DNA of 5,209 nt from Nitrospiraceae bacterium (GTDB lineage Bacteria; Nitrospirota; Nitrospiria; Nitrospirales; Nitrospiraceae), in NCBI GenBank assembly GCA_005800255.1, contig SYGW01000006.1, forward strand, positions 1 to 5,209. The letters run 5' to 3'. The notes below the pieces were generated by a model. The model had not been told where the DNA came from and searched no databases. It saw only the letters and a list, made by a program, of their open reading frames with translations. The translations under genes were made by a program, and so were the position numbers. Positions 1-5,209 of the stretch are shown here, piece by piece. Numbering within the stretch: the stretch's first letter is position 1; each line of letters begins with the position of its first letter.

Positions 1-1
1 T

Positions 2-724
2 TCCGAGGGGATGATCATTCGCGCGCGCCTCGTCGAAGGGGAGCTGCCGGCCGGGCCGGAGGATGCAGCCTGGGCCAAGGTGGCGCCGATGACCCTTCCC
101 TTGAGCGGTCAGGTGATTACCAGACCGGTCTGGCCCGAGCCAACCGCGCGGGCCATGACGGTGCGGTCGCTCCACAACGGCACCGAGATCGCGTTTCTGC
201 TGGAATGGCAGGACAATACGAAGAACGACCGTCTGACGCCAGGAACCTTTCGCGATGGCGTGGCGATCGGTCTGCCGCTCGGCGATGCTCCCGCATTTTT
301 CTGCATGGGCCAACTCGATCACTACATCAATATCTGGCATTGGAAAGCCGACTGGCAGAGCGATATCGATCGCCGTGCCGCCAGGGCCTCCGAGAGGACT
401 CGCGAAGGCGTGCGGACATTCGAAGTCATTCCGCGCCGGGTCTCCTCGGTCGAAGACCTCATCGGCGGGGGCTTCAGCACCTTGACGACCAAAGAGAAGC
501 AGGGGCGGGTTCAGGGCAAGGCTGTCTGGAAAGACGGAGTCTGGCATGTCGTCATGCGCAGGCCTCTGGTCAGCGAGGAGCAGGAGAATGAGGCCAAGTT
601 GATTCCTGGCCGGGTGCAAACCGTGTCCTTTGCCGTGTGGAACGGCGAAAACAAAGAACGAAACGGGCAGAAATCTGTCGCGCCGTGGTTTCAGTTGGTG
701 ATCGATCCGGTTGCGAAGCTCTAG
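2..724 (+). CDS. Heme-b gamma subunit of DMSO-reductase-type enzyme (ethylbenzene dehydrogenase / NxrC-like), 5'-partial
   Basis: By sequence pattern this is an ethylbenzene dehydrogenase gamma-like heme-binding domain. Known members (ethylbenzene dehydrogenase, chlorate and selenate reductases, candidate NxrC of Nitrospira) are periplasmic subunits that carry one heme b with Met and Lys ligands and move electrons between the molybdopterin enzyme and c-type cytochromes. Counting from the ATG at 11 (237 residues), the likely heme Met is M99 in FFCMG and the likely Lys is K221 in GQKSVAPW. Between them lie NIWHWKADW (residues 107-115), the EWQD strand near 65-68 and FAVWNGE near 207-213. The frame is open to the left edge and no signal peptide is visible. 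GAGGGG directly abuts the ATG with no spacer, so ATG 11 is probably internal and an N-terminal part (signal peptide, possibly a cytochrome c domain) lies outside. The gene ends at TAG 722-724. The family call is fairly safe. Assignment to nitrite oxidoreductase specifically is inference, because no alpha or beta subunit is in view. Confidence 0.8.
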   Translation, partial: SEGMIIRARLVEGELPAGPEDAAWAKVAPMTLPLSGQVITRPVWPEPTARAMTVRSLHNGTEIAFLLEWQDNTKNDRLTPGTFRDGVAIGLPLGDAPAFFCMGQLDHYINIWHWKADWQSDIDRRAARASERTREGVRTFEVIPRRVSSVEDLIGGGFSTLTTKEKQGRVQGKAVWKDGVWHVVMRRPLVSEEQENEAKLIPGRVQTVSFAVWNGENKERNGQKSVAPWFQLVIDPVAKL

Positions 725-732
725 CAGGAACT

Positions 733-820
733 GTGAAACGTAAAAGGTGAAACGTGAAATGTAGAAGCGCTGAGGGCTCTTGCTCGGAAGCCTCTCACGT
801 TTTGCGTGTTACCTTTTACG
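733..820. repeat. Long imperfect palindrome with GTGAAACGT-like units (REP-like)
   Basis: Three near-identical 9-mers lie at 733-741 (GTGAAACGT), 747-755 (GTGAAACGT) and 754-762 (GTGAAATGT). CGTAAAAGGT at 739-748 is an exact inverted match of ACCTTTTACG at 811-820. Counting G-U pairs, the stem continues inward with few mismatches through about 766/793. An inner GGCT/AGCC pair (775-778/789-792) closes a loop of about 10 nt. No T-run follows either arm, so this is not a typical intrinsic terminator. A dispersed repetitive extragenic palindrome or MITE-like remnant is the best reading. In RNA it could still act as a stabilising hairpin between the heme-b gene and the downstream operon. Confidence 0.65.
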
Positions 821-893
821 AGCCACAATGACGAACTGTTTGAGCAGCTCGCGGGAGCAAGTTTCTTGGTTGTGATGACCGTATCTGTGCCGT

Positions 894-900
894 AGAAAGG
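894..900 (+). promoter_or_regulatory. Ribosome binding site supporting the TTG start at 909
   Basis: AGAAAGG ends 8 nt before TTG 909. In-frame TGA codons at 873-875 and 876-878 limit how far upstream the gene can begin, and no ATG or GTG lies in frame before the hydrophobic signal segment. TTG 909 is therefore the best start. Confidence 0.5.
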
Positions 901-908
901 TATATACG

Positions 909-1382
909 TTGGAGGATGCTCGATTCGGTGTCGTCAGTGTCAAGACAAAGGCTCTTCGGAGTGGAGGGGCCTTTCTTTTGTGTGTTGGGCTCAGCCTGGG
1001 CCTGTTGAGCGGGTTTTCGTCGGCGGCTGAGCCGGAGCCGATGACCGTGGAGGAAGCCGCGAAGCTGGGGGAAGAGTTCGGTGTGATCGTCGGAGACGTG
1101 GACGAGGAGATCAAACGAGAATTGAAGCTGGAGCGGGCGCAGGGCGTCGCGGTGTTTGAAGTGATCGGAAACTCGCGCGCCGACTATGCCGGCATCAAGG
1201 TCCGGTCCGTTATCAAGGAAATCGACAAGACCGAGATCAGGAACATGCTCGACTTCGGGAAAGCGATCAAGCGCGGGATGAAAGAATGCAACTTCACGGT
1301 CGGCACCTATGAGCCGGCCGATCCGGGCGACCCGGTCGGGTGGGGTGTGAATTTCCACTTCGTCGGGTGCAGGCGGGATTAA
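909..1382 (+). CDS. Small exported PDZ-domain protein
   Basis: This 157-residue protein has a Sec-type signal: positive residues at 12-17, a hydrophobic core at about 20-36, and a small-residue cleavage region SSAA at 37-40. The remainder is one PDZ-like domain (about 55-135): GVIVGDV at 58-64, a short helix with LKLERAQG, the core strand GVAVFEVIGNS (79-89), the ADYAGIKV element where PDZ domains carry their conserved Gly, and SVIKEIDKTEI. The usual GD pair before the VI strand is replaced by R-S. There is no protease, kinase or membrane domain, so it should act by binding peptides or protein tails in the periplasm. C127 and C154 could form a disulfide. The start is TTG. The stop lies 2 nt before the first pentaheme gene, so translation is probably coupled and a role in assembling, tethering or monitoring those cytochromes is a reasonable inference. 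The PDZ assignment is by pattern only. Confidence 0.8.
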   Translation: MEDARFGVVSVKTKALRSGGAFLLCVGLSLGLLSGFSSAAEPEPMTVEEAAKLGEEFGVIVGDVDEEIKRELKLERAQGVAVFEVIGNSRADYAGIKVRSVIKEIDKTEIRNMLDFGKAIKRGMKECNFTVGTYEPADPGDPVGWGVNFHFVGCRRD

Positions 1383-1384
1383 GC

Positions 1385-2692
1385 ATGTCACCACGTAGAA
1401 GCGTCGCACAACGAATGGCTATCGGATTGGTCCTCCTGCTGCTTGCCGGGGTCATCGGCCTGTTTAATGGCTCCGCCATCGCCCAGAAGTTAGAGGTGAA
1501 GGCGTCGTCCGATTGGGTGGAGGAAATCGAAAAGATCTTCATCCGATCGGAAGACTGCAAGCAATGCCACGATCGGCATTATGAAGAATGGAAAGGCGTG
1601 CGCGAGCAGACGCCGGATCTCAAGACCTTTGGCCGGGTCGATGCGGCCCTGTTGCACGGCACCTCGCTGGAGTCGCCGGTCTTCCGCACGGTGCTGGGCG
1701 TCTGGCTCCAAACCAATCCGACTTCTGACGAACGCCGCCGCTGTTTCTCCTGCCATGTGCCCTCGACCACCGTCTTCCCGCAACATGCCGAGAAGATCGT
1801 GGCCCAGGTGTTGTCCGGCAAGCCGCAAGTGGAAGGCATTGGCTGCGCCTCCTGCCATCTGATCAAGAAGGTGGAGCAGACCGAGCATTCTCCGCCCTCG
1901 TTCAAGATCGAGCCTGGCAAGATGATCTATGGCCCCTATGGGGATCCGGAGGAAAACCTCGTCCATCCTGCGACGCAGTCAGATTTGTTTCGCGGCGCGA
2001 ACTATTGCGCCTCCTGTCACTTCGATAAGGTGAAGGATGTGACGCAGAAAGATCTGGCAGGAGAGATCTTGCAGGGGACGGTATGTCAGGATTGCCATAT
2101 GGAGCCCTCGACAGGTAGCTCCACCTCGCGGCGCGGCTCCATGACCCGCGCGATCGGCCGCCATTGGTTCCGCGGCGTGGTGATTCCCGGCACCCTCCTC
2201 AAGAATCGCAATCTCCAGGCCGAATGGATGCCCCGCGTGGATCTGGAGGCCACCAAGTCATCTTCCGCAGTGGAGGGAACGGCGCTGGTGAAGATCGGCA
2301 GCCTCCCGCACAGTTTTCCGGACGGAGACCCGGTGCTCAAGCAGTTCTATCTGGTTCTGACCGCCAAGGATGCGCAGGGCAAGGTGCTGAAGGAAGAGAC
2401 CAAGCAGTTCGGCTTGCCCTACGACAAGATTCTCCGCGGCCCAATTCCCGACCCCTTCATCAAGGGCGGCCACACGAGGAAAGTGCCCTTCTCCCTGGCC
2501 ATCCCGGCCGGCACGGCGGCCGCCTCGATTGAAGCGGTTTTGAACTATGCCTTGATCCCGACGCCGGAGCCAGCGCTCAAGGACAAGTACCTCGCGACCT
2601 TGGCGACCGATAAAGAGCGGGAGCTTGCCAAGAAAATTTTCGACGAATATACGCAACCACGGTTACTGACCTATCGGGCGAAGAATCTCTGA
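1385..2692 (+). CDS. Exported pentaheme c-type cytochrome (paralog 1)
   Basis: 435 residues from ATG 1385. This start sits 2 nt after the PDZ stop, with AGGCGGGA (1371-1378) as an approximate SD 6 nt upstream; the in-frame ATG at 1340 would place extra residues before the signal sequence. The signal peptide has a core at about 11-28 and an AIA cleavage site near 33, directing the protein to the periplasm for heme attachment. Five CXXCH motifs start at C58, C120, C154, C208 and C234 (the last is followed by Met). Candidate distal His ligands are H194, H260 and H309. A YGPY motif lies at 182-185. The C-terminal part (about 290-395) has alternating strands and a PHSFPDG motif, like the beta-sandwich tail of multiheme cytochromes of the c554-like superfamily. 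The likely role is periplasmic electron transfer. No catalytic signature of NrfA or hydroxylamine oxidoreductase is visible. Compared with its downstream paralog it has about 18 extra residues between hemes 1 and 2 and a Glu (E96) where the paralog has His. Confidence 0.9.
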   Translation: MSPRRSVAQRMAIGLVLLLLAGVIGLFNGSAIAQKLEVKASSDWVEEIEKIFIRSEDCKQCHDRHYEEWKGVREQTPDLKTFGRVDAALLHGTSLESPVFRTVLGVWLQTNPTSDERRRCFSCHVPSTTVFPQHAEKIVAQVLSGKPQVEGIGCASCHLIKKVEQTEHSPPSFKIEPGKMIYGPYGDPEENLVHPATQSDLFRGANYCASCHFDKVKDVTQKDLAGEILQGTVCQDCHMEPSTGSSTSRRGSMTRAIGRHWFRGVVIPGTLLKNRNLQAEWMPRVDLEATKSSSAVEGTALVKIGSLPHSFPDGDPVLKQFYLVLTAKDAQGKVLKEETKQFGLPYDKILRGPIPDPFIKGGHTRKVPFSLAIPAGTAAASIEAVLNYALIPTPEPALKDKYLATLATDKERELAKKIFDEYTQPRLLTYRAKNL

Positions 2693-2714
2693 ACTGTCGA
2701 GGCAGAAGGGCCGT

Positions 2715-3953
2715 ATGATGGGACGAAATTCGGCGGGTATAAAGATCGGGATTGGCGCGGTGATCATGGCGGCCTTGTGTCTATCGCAGTGGTTTGATTC
2801 TGTCCTCCATGCGCAGGAGGCTCCCAAGCCCACCCTTGAGAAGGCCTTTCCCAGTTCCAGCAAGTGCAAACGCTGTCATGAGCGTGTGTTTGAAGAATGG
2901 GAAACCTCGCCGTTATCGAAGTCCATTCATTCCCCGGCCTTCCGCGCCTCGCTCGACGCCTTCCTGGCGTCTCCGACAGGAAAAGACAAGGCCCTCTGCT
3001 TCCGCTGTCATGCGCCTCATGTGCGCGAATTTCCCGAACAGGCGCAGCTCTTCATCGATCAGGCGAAGGCCGGCGATCCCTCGCTGGATGGGGTGGCCTG
3101 TGCGCAATGCCATTTGATCAAACAGGTCGATCGGATCAAACAGCCGCCGGAGCCCAAGTACGAATTGGGGAGCAAGACGCTCTATGGTCCCTATAAGGAT
3201 TTTGTGCAGAACCTGGCCCACCAGTCGATGGAGCTGGGGCTCTTTCAGAAGTCCGACCTCTGCCTCAATTGCCACCAGTCTGTGCCATCGGCTGCCAACC
3301 TCGGCAAGAGCAACGATCTGCTGGGCAACTGGGATCAGAGTAAGGCGGTGAAGTCCGGCAAGGAATGTCAGAGCTGCCATATGCCGGAACAGGTGGGGGA
3401 ATCGGCCAATGGGGAGAAGAAGCGGAAAACCGCGAACCATACATTTCCCGGCCGAGTCGGCAAGCTCCGTCAGGAAGCGGCCAAGCTGGACGTCCAGACG
3501 AAAATCGAGGGAGACAAGACTGTCGTCACGGTGAAGGTGCAGAGTCTCGTGCCGCACAGTCTGCCGACCACCCATCCGGCCTGGGCGAGCGTGGCGCTGG
3601 ATCTGGATATCAAAGGAAAGAATCTGAAGACTGTCTTTGCCGACAAGCGGGTCTATGGCCGGGTTTATCAGGATGCCAAGGGGCAGAAGACCAGCTTCGA
3701 TTTCGAGGCGGTCAAGGTCCTTGACGACACGGTTTTGAAGCCGGAAGAAACCCGCGTCGAGACCTTCACCTTCCCCACGCCGAAAGACACCAAGACCTTC
3801 GACGTCGAAGTCACTCTCAACTACGCGCCGATTACCGGCTCCGCTTCCTTCCTGCAGCGAGTCGAAGCGGAGTCCTCCAAGGGCTCGCAAGACCCGGTCT
3901 TTCAGCCGATCGAGATCGTCAAGTTTGCGGCGAATGTCTCGACTGCGAAGTAG
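2715..3953 (+). CDS. Exported pentaheme c-type cytochrome (paralog 2)
   Basis: 412 residues if started at ATG 2715. The adjacent ATG 2718 has better spacing (7 nt rather than 4) from GAAGGG at 2705-2710, so either is possible. The signal peptide core is at about 10-24, with probable cleavage after A33 (VLHA/Q). CXXCH motifs start at C51, C95, C129, C183 and C218, the last again followed by Met. Candidate distal ligands are H72 (in HSPAFR), H102, H169, H242 and H281 (in PHSLP), enough for five bis-His hemes. YGPY lies at 157-160. The C-terminal part (about 260-375) is strand-rich, matching the beta-sandwich tail of paralog 1. It lies 22 nt downstream of paralog 1 in the same direction, so the two are probably co-transcribed. 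The function is inferred as periplasmic electron carriage, perhaps in a chain with its paralog or with the heme-b subunit upstream. Substrate and partner are unknown. The gene is convergent with the next one, with only 15 nt between stop codons. Confidence 0.9.
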   Translation: MMGRNSAGIKIGIGAVIMAALCLSQWFDSVLHAQEAPKPTLEKAFPSSSKCKRCHERVFEEWETSPLSKSIHSPAFRASLDAFLASPTGKDKALCFRCHAPHVREFPEQAQLFIDQAKAGDPSLDGVACAQCHLIKQVDRIKQPPEPKYELGSKTLYGPYKDFVQNLAHQSMELGLFQKSDLCLNCHQSVPSAANLGKSNDLLGNWDQSKAVKSGKECQSCHMPEQVGESANGEKKRKTANHTFPGRVGKLRQEAAKLDVQTKIEGDKTVVTVKVQSLVPHSLPTTHPAWASVALDLDIKGKNLKTVFADKRVYGRVYQDAKGQKTSFDFEAVKVLDDTVLKPEETRVETFTFPTPKDTKTFDVEVTLNYAPITGSASFLQRVEAESSKGSQDPVFQPIEIVKFAANVSTAK

Positions 3954-3968
3954 CGAGCGGCCAGCGGA

Positions 3969-4223
3969 TCATTCGAAAATAACTTGTGATCCTGGCGACT
4001 TCGTCTTGAAGATCTGCACGGCGTTGTACATGCCTTTTGCCGGGTGATTAAGGATGAGGCGGGAATTGGTGATGTGGGTGTCGAGCAGTTCGTATTGTCC
4101 TCCGCCGAAGTAGATGTCGCAGTCGTCAATCGCGCAGTTCTTGTAGATGTGGTTATCCAGCGAGAGCTTCGCCTTGCTGAAGGTCTGCCCGTCGATGACG
4201 ATGTAGTTCGGTTCCATTCCCAT
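3969..4223 (-). CDS. Hypothetical small beta-rich protein (84 residues)
   Basis: I do not recognise a named family. ATG 4223 is chosen because GGAGGG (minus strand, 4233-4228) precedes it by 4 nt. A longer form from GTG 4235 (88 residues) would place this SD inside the gene, and ATG 4217 is a third option. The sequence is short strands and turns: VIDGQTF (9-15), KLSLDNHIYKNC (19-30), IDDCDIYFGGG (32-42), YELLDTHITNSRLIL (44-58), then HPAKGMYNAVQIF (60-72). The regular N-C / D-C / T-N-S pattern resembles a few coils of a beta-helix or pentapeptide-like fold; that is inference. There is no signal peptide or membrane segment, so it is probably cytosolic, where C30 and C35 could be reduced thiols or bind metal. 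The overlapping plus-strand reading lacks such structure. It stands alone on this strand, with its own candidate promoter upstream. Confidence 0.65.
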   Translation of the reverse strand: MGMEPNYIVIDGQTFSKAKLSLDNHIYKNCAIDDCDIYFGGGQYELLDTHITNSRLILNHPAKGMYNAVQIFKTKSPGSQVIFE

Positions 4224-4243
4224 ACAGCCCTCCACCTGCGCGG

Positions 4244-4272
4244 ACTATAACAACTCTCTTTTTGATCCGCAA
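4244..4272 (-). promoter_or_regulatory. Candidate promoter of the small minus-strand gene
   Basis: Read on the minus strand, TTGCGG (4272-4267) lies 17 nt before TATAGT (4249-4244). The -10 matches the sigma-70 consensus at 5 of 6 positions and the -35 at only 3 of 6. The expected start near 4237 would give a leader of about 14 nt that contains the GGAGGG binding site used by ATG 4223. Confidence 0.35.
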
Positions 4273-4283
4273 ACGAGGGGTGA

Positions 4284-4328
4284 GTTGAAGGCGGATGCTC
4301 TTTTGTGCTCGCACAGCGCGCGTTCAAC
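4284..4328. repeat. Nested inverted repeat (possible operator or cruciform)
   Basis: Outer arms GTTGAAGGCG (4284-4293) and CGCGTTCAAC (4319-4328) are inverted with one mismatch. Inside lies a second, perfect dyad, TGTGC-TC-GCACA (4304-4315). It sits between the two divergent candidate promoters. Its place and symmetry suit a regulator binding site, but no regulator gene is nearby and chance cannot be excluded. Confidence 0.35.
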
Positions 4329-4366
4329 GACGGTTGCTCATCTGGTCTGCCTGCTCCCTTTCCCTC

Positions 4367-4395
4367 TTGATCCCCTTCTTTCATCTGTATAGAAT
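4367..4395 (+). promoter_or_regulatory. hppA: Candidate sigma-70 promoter of hppA
   Basis: TTGATC (4367-4372) and TAGAAT (4390-4395) are 17 nt apart. The -35 matches consensus at 4 of 6 positions and the -10 at 5 of 6. The predicted transcript would begin near 4402 and carry a leader of about 134 nt before the GTG start, unusually long for a housekeeping gene with a strong SD. Confidence 0.45.
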
Positions 4396-4498
4396 GGCCA
4401 GACTTTTCAGTTAGTTAGCTGCACGGATCGATTCTGTGCCACTTCGCGGTTTCCCATCGAACACGTCATCGTGATGGATGGAAGAAGCCAGAGGAAAT

Positions 4499-4529
4499 GG
4501 GTGTCCCCCAACACCCCTAACAGGAGGAG
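4499..4529 (+). promoter_or_regulatory. hppA: Hairpin plus strong ribosome binding site of hppA
   Basis: GGGTGT (4499-4504) pairs exactly with ACACCC (4511-4516) around a 6-nt loop. Five nt later comes AGGAGGAG (4522-4529), a near-perfect SD set 6 nt before GTG 4536. This spacing fixes the start codon. The hairpin does not itself cover the SD, so any effect on translation would have to come from an alternative fold. Confidence 0.5.
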
Positions 4530-4535
4530 ACCATT

Positions 4536-5209
4536 GTGAGCGACTCAGCCATTATTACGTTTGCGTTGGTATCGGCGGTGACCGGCATTGCCTATGGCCT
4601 CTATCTGGCCATGTGGGTTTTTAAGCTGGATGCCGGTAATCCGAAGATGCAAGAAATTGCCAAGGCCATTCAGGAAGGCGCGAGCGCCTATTTGAATCGC
4701 CAGTATCGGACCGTCGGCGTCGTCGCGGCTGTGTTATTCACGATGTTGTGGGGCGCAGGGGCTGTCTCAGATAAATTCGGTTTGCTGACCGCGATCGGCT
4801 TTTTGATCGGCGCTGGCGCGTCGTCCCTGGCCGGTTACGTGGGCATGGTCATCGCAGTGCGGGCGAACGTGCGGACGGCCCAGGCTGCGCATAACGGGAT
4901 GAATGCGGCGCTGACCGTGGCTTTCCGCGGCGGCGCGGTGACGGGACTCTTGTTGATCGGGCTGGGGTTGCTGGCCATCACTACCTTCTATGTGGTGGCG
5001 TCGCAGATCGCCGGGCAGGAGAAAGCGATCCACGCATTGCTGAGTCTCGGATTCGGTGGCAGTTTGATTTCGGTCTTTGCCCGTGTGGGCGGTGGTATCT
5101 ACACGAAAGCAGCGGACGTCGGCGCGGACCTCGTCGGGAAAGTTGAAGCGGGGATTCCGGAAGATGACCCACGCAATCCGGCGGTCATCGCAGACAATGT
5201 CGGCGACAA
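4536..5209 (+). CDS. hppA: Membrane-integral proton-pumping inorganic pyrophosphatase, 3'-partial
   Basis: HppA hydrolyses pyrophosphate in the cytoplasm and uses the energy to pump H+ (in some subtypes Na+) across the membrane. The first 224 residues of a protein usually near 670-800 long are present; the frame runs off the right edge. Hydrophobic helices lie at about 5-27, 57-77, 81-108, 125-157 and 165-182. Family signatures include [11 protein letters not shown] (47-57), [17 protein letters not shown] (183-199) and the pyrophosphate/Mg-binding D(X)7KXE motif at D194-K202-E204, followed by [18 protein letters not shown] at 207-224, whose Asp residues bind Mg-pyrophosphate in known structures. 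The start is GTG, set by a strong SD. The residues that separate K+-dependent from K+-independent and Na+ from H+ types lie beyond the window, so the subtype is open. In an organism living on low-energy donors it would recover energy from biosynthetic pyrophosphate or support reverse electron flow (inference). It is transcribed apart from the cytochrome operon. Confidence 0.95.
   Translation, partial: MSDSAIITFALVSAVTGIAYGLYLAMWVFKLDAGNPKMQEIAKAIQEGASAYLNRQYRTVGVVAAVLFTMLWGAGAVSDKFGLLTAIGFLIGAGASSLAGYVGMVIAVRANVRTAQAAHNGMNAALTVAFRGGAVTGLLLIGLGLLAITTFYVVASQIAGQEKAIHALLSLGFGGSLISVFARVGGGIYTKAADVGADLVGKVEAGIPEDDPRNPAVIADNVGD

Larger units (their letters stand above)
4224..4535. other. Gene-free spacer between divergent genes
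   Basis: About 310 bases separate the start of the minus-strand small gene from hppA, with no convincing full-length gene on either strand. The stretch holds a candidate promoter facing left, a nested dyad, a good candidate promoter facing right, a roughly 130-nt hppA leader with a short hairpin, and a 21-codon reading frame (4474-4539) that overlaps the hppA start. No tRNA, riboswitch or known RNA motif was recognised by eye. Confidence 0.6.

Noticed and set aside
739..820. Palindrome read as an intrinsic terminator
   Set aside because: No T-run follows the stem on either strand, and the repeated 9-mer units fit a REP-like element better.
870..906. Possible promoter (TTGTGA, then TAGAAA or TATATA) before the PDZ gene
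   Set aside because: The TAGAAA pairing would start the transcript almost at the start codon and lose the SD. The TATATA pairing needs a 25-nt spacer. Neither is convincing.
1340..1384. Upstream start for the first pentaheme cytochrome
   Set aside because: It would add 15 residues before the signal peptide and overlap the PDZ gene. ATG 1385 gives a normal signal sequence and an SD at good spacing.
2913..3890. Long minus-strand open frame (325 codons) opposite the second pentaheme gene
   Set aside because: It mirrors a gene with five CXXCH motifs and a signal peptide. Its own product shows no motif or fold pattern, and the frame is open because of codon bias on the other strand.
1385..3953. 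Assignment of the pentaheme proteins as NrfA-type nitrite reductase or hydroxylamine oxidoreductase
   Set aside because: There is no CXXCK motif and no octaheme count. Only five ordinary CXXCH motifs per protein are present, so no catalytic role can be claimed.
4044..4250. Plus-strand open frame of 68 codons opposite the small gene
   Set aside because: The Val/Asp-rich product looks like a reverse-strand shadow, has no SD, and the minus-strand reading is much more protein-like.
3902..4384. Minus-strand open frame of 160 codons overlapping the small gene
   Set aside because: The product is low-complexity, rich in Ser, Thr and Arg, and out of frame with the better-structured 84-residue protein that has an SD.

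Overview
The window looks like chromosomal DNA of a Nitrospira-type bacterium (Nitrospirota). The grounds are moderately high GC, a heme-b subunit of the ethylbenzene dehydrogenase / nitrite oxidoreductase gamma type, two exported multiheme c-type cytochromes, and a membrane proton-pumping pyrophosphatase. The taxon is inferred from this gene mix. It does not rest on a marker gene, and other respiratory or chemolithotrophic lineages are possible.

Left part (2-724): the 3' portion of a gene for a heme-b electron-transfer subunit of a DMSO-reductase-type molybdoenzyme. Its frame is open to the left edge, so an N-terminal part is probably missing. It is followed by a gene-free spacer holding a long imperfect palindrome (733-820) built on GTGAAACGT-type units, which resembles a dispersed REP-like element.

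Middle part (909-3953): a tight three-gene set on the + strand. It encodes a small exported PDZ-domain protein with a TTG start, then two homologous exported pentaheme c-type cytochromes. The gaps are 2 nt and 22 nt, so this is very probably one transcription unit. The two cytochromes share the same heme 2-3-4 spacing, a YGPY motif, a C-terminal PHS motif and several candidate distal His ligands, so they arose by duplication. The likely theme is periplasmic electron transfer: the heme-b subunit passes electrons to or from a molybdopterin enzyme, the pentaheme proteins act as soluble or tethered carriers, and the PDZ protein may act as a scaffold or partner.

Right part: a small convergent minus-strand gene (3969-4223) for an unrecognised 84-residue protein with a beta-rich, turn-rich sequence. 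A roughly 310-bp gene-free spacer follows. It holds a candidate promoter for each flanking gene, a nested dyad between them, and a short hairpin just upstream of a strong ribosome binding site. The window ends inside hppA (4536 to the right edge), which encodes the membrane-integral pyrophosphatase. Only the first 224 residues are present, but they include the pyrophosphate-binding D(X)7KXE motif.

No tRNA, rRNA, CRISPR array, transposase or phage gene was seen. No complete new system can be shown. The most distinctive unit is the PDZ + pentaheme + pentaheme operon next to an NxrC-like subunit.
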